DNA from: Melieria omissa
Lineage: Eukaryota; Arthropoda; Insecta; Diptera; Ulidiidae
Direction: 5' to 3'
Length of the DNA stretch: 64,000 nt
Assembly: GCA_963971225.1 (NCBI GenBank)
Contig: OZ020267.1
Location: forward strand, 70,221,718-70,285,717
The first letter of the stretch is position 1. The number at the start of each line of letters is the position of its first letter. The notes beneath the pieces were generated by a model, which was not told where the DNA came from, made no database searches, and saw only the letters and a list, made by a program, of their open reading frames with translations. Shown here one piece after another: positions 62,301 to 64,000 of this stretch. A program made the translations under genes and the position numbers.

Positions 62301-64000
62301 TCCCAAACAGTTCAGTTGTACTAAAATGCCGCACATATCAAGGTCCCTTTGGACCTTGACGATTATAGAAGGGAAGCCCAGGTCTCCTATCCAAGTGGTG
62401 AAAAGTCGTCAGTCAAATTTTCTAACTCGCATAGAGTATAAAAACAAGCTCTCATCTAATTAGCCACTGTTCCCAATCGCTGCTATATTCTGCCAATCTG
62501 TTTAGCAACATGTTGCCGTCATCTCAGTCCACACCAATGAAAGTACAAATTTCTTGCAATCGACACAAATGTACAGCAAATTCACACGAATTTTTAATTG
62601 GACTGAGCATAACAACAACAATAACAAAATATAAGTTTTTGCTTTGCTAAAGTGAAAACAGTGTTGTCACAAATTTAACAATTAAAAGCACATGTTGCAC
62701 GTCGACATTGGCTCAACATTTAGCAAAACTGTTAAGCATCTACAATGTGTTTAATTATTGCAGTTGCATTGGCAATGAAAAGCGCCAACATTGAGTGAGT
62801 TTGCCAAAAAATAAAATGTATTTGACTGCAATTTAAAAAGAACCACAACAATGCCTACAAAATTGCTGTACAATATTGAAATTTTACAGCAAAAAAAAAA
62901 ACATACTAAGCAATACAGCAAAGCGATTGTTGTAGAAGAAAGAAAGTCTGCAACGAAAAAAACAATAACAACAAGAACACATTGAGGCACTCATTATCGA
63001 TGTTGGCATCAATAAATTTAAAAATATTACCTCATCTCGTTTGCGTCCAACAGAGCAACGGCCCAACGGCTGTGCGACTGTCAAAGTCATTTGGCGCTGA
63101 GCTGCTGATGCTCTCGGCGTTGCCTGATCGTGTTGATGATTATGATTAACCGCTGCCAACCAAAAATGTATACACACAAAAACAAAAAAAAATACCGAGC
63201 ACCAAAGAAGAAAACAAAACGATTTCAGAGACTAACAAAAATAGAAATGGAAATCAAACAAACGAACAAACATTCAGTCAGCGGCTGTTTTCGGGGTTTC
63301 TTAGTTTTCGTTGCCGCTTTTTTTATATAAATTTATGTATTTTTTCTCTTTTTTTAAATTTTTTTGTGCCCCAGCATCTCTTTGCGGCTGCGCTGTTTGT
63401 GATGGATATCGTTTGAATGGTTTTGATGAATATCTTTTAATTTAACGCACTTTAATTGATTTGTTGCTTTCAGCTACTGTTACTGTGTTGTAGTATGCCC
63501 CAAAAAACAATAAAAACAACAATCTTAAAGACGGCTCATTTACTTCTTTCATTTTTAAACTGAAACTGAAAAAACTGTTTGCATGTTGCTGTTGTGTGTT
63601 GTTGAATTGTTGTTGCTGTTGCTCATAGCATGTGACGAGTCATCTGCTAAGTTGTGTCCATAATTTCGTTGCCACAAACAACGCTTGACAGACAATTATG
63701 TCAATCAACGACAAGTGTGACATATGCAAACAGTTTTCAATTAAATTTGCTTTGAAGAAAACAACAATTTTTGTAGGAATTTGTTAAAAATTTTGCTTGT
63801 TTGACTTTCAAAGTTTGTGCAAAAATGGTTGTTAATGTTGTTTTTGGCAGTTTTCCAAAAATGTTTTCATTTGTGGGCTATATTTCTTTAAACTCTGGGC
63901 AAAATCAAGCAGAAAACTTAAACAATGTTAAACTAAAAAAAATGTTTACTAGATGCTACTAAATTGCCAGTTCAGGCCGCTCATACAACAAACCAAGTCT
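62301..64000. other. noncoding DNA to the right edge
   Basis: No gene supported. Short CAA/TTG tracts and A-runs, with small open frames on both strands that lack domains. No splice acceptor leading into a coding frame was found before the window ends. Confidence 0.4.

Noticed and set aside
1..64000. tRNA, rRNA, snRNA genes or CRISPR array
   Set aside because: No box B-like GGTTCGAATCC with a matching acceptor stem was found by eye, no 5S or U6 hallmark words were seen, and the tandem repeats lack the regular repeat-spacer structure of CRISPR. A covariance-model scan was not possible.

Overview
This window looks like nuclear DNA of a higher (schizophoran) fly, plausibly a tephritid fruit fly. 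That is inferred from four things: an insect-style SNM1A gene with very short introns, a Drosophila-type Inr+DPE core promoter, dense CAA/TTG microsatellites, and fly-type mariner, TTAA-element and LINE remnants. I see no bacterial or organellar features, no operons, no CRISPR array and no tRNA or rRNA gene. No search was run; family names rest on motifs read by eye.

Layout. Positions 1-5.7 kb are repeat-rich. They hold an internally deleted mariner that runs off the left edge, a 38-bp-arm palindrome, a possible MITE carrying a 32-bp tandem array, a 1.38-kb foldback element flanked by a 9-bp direct repeat, and an 83-bp TTAA-flanked MITE. Positions 5978-8500 hold the only protein gene I can support: a complete four-exon orthologue of the DNA crosslink-repair nuclease SNM1A (DCLRE1A; Drosophila Snm1), 780 codons, with a PCNA-binding PIP box, an intact metallo-beta-lactamase/beta-CASP core and a disordered N-terminus. 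A 238-bp TA-flanked MITE lies just past its 3' UTR.

About 2 kb downstream is a well-formed Inr+DPE promoter (TSS about 10107). It is followed by about 1.15 kb of leader-like sequence without a convincing ORF, ending in consensus splice donors (11155, 11261). The remaining ~53 kb has no recognisable exon. The simplest reading is the very long first intron and cis-regulatory region of a + strand gene whose coding exons lie to the right of the window.

The long noncoding part is not featureless. It carries three decayed LINE C-terminal fragments (about 31.8, 39.0 and 62.2 kb), degenerate tandem repeats at about 35.4, 37.8, 41.3, 52.8, 54.9, 57.3 and 59.7 kb, and further copies of small DNA elements. 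Two MITEs sit inside tandem duplications. At 50.2-51.2 kb a TTAA element is inserted inside a TA-flanked MITE. GC-richer blocks (about 22, 27-28.7, 44.7, 53.6 and 56 kb) may be regulatory or noncoding exons, but the sequence alone does not show it. I did not find a new defence or metabolic system; the novelty here is in mobile-element architecture and in the repair gene's interaction motifs.
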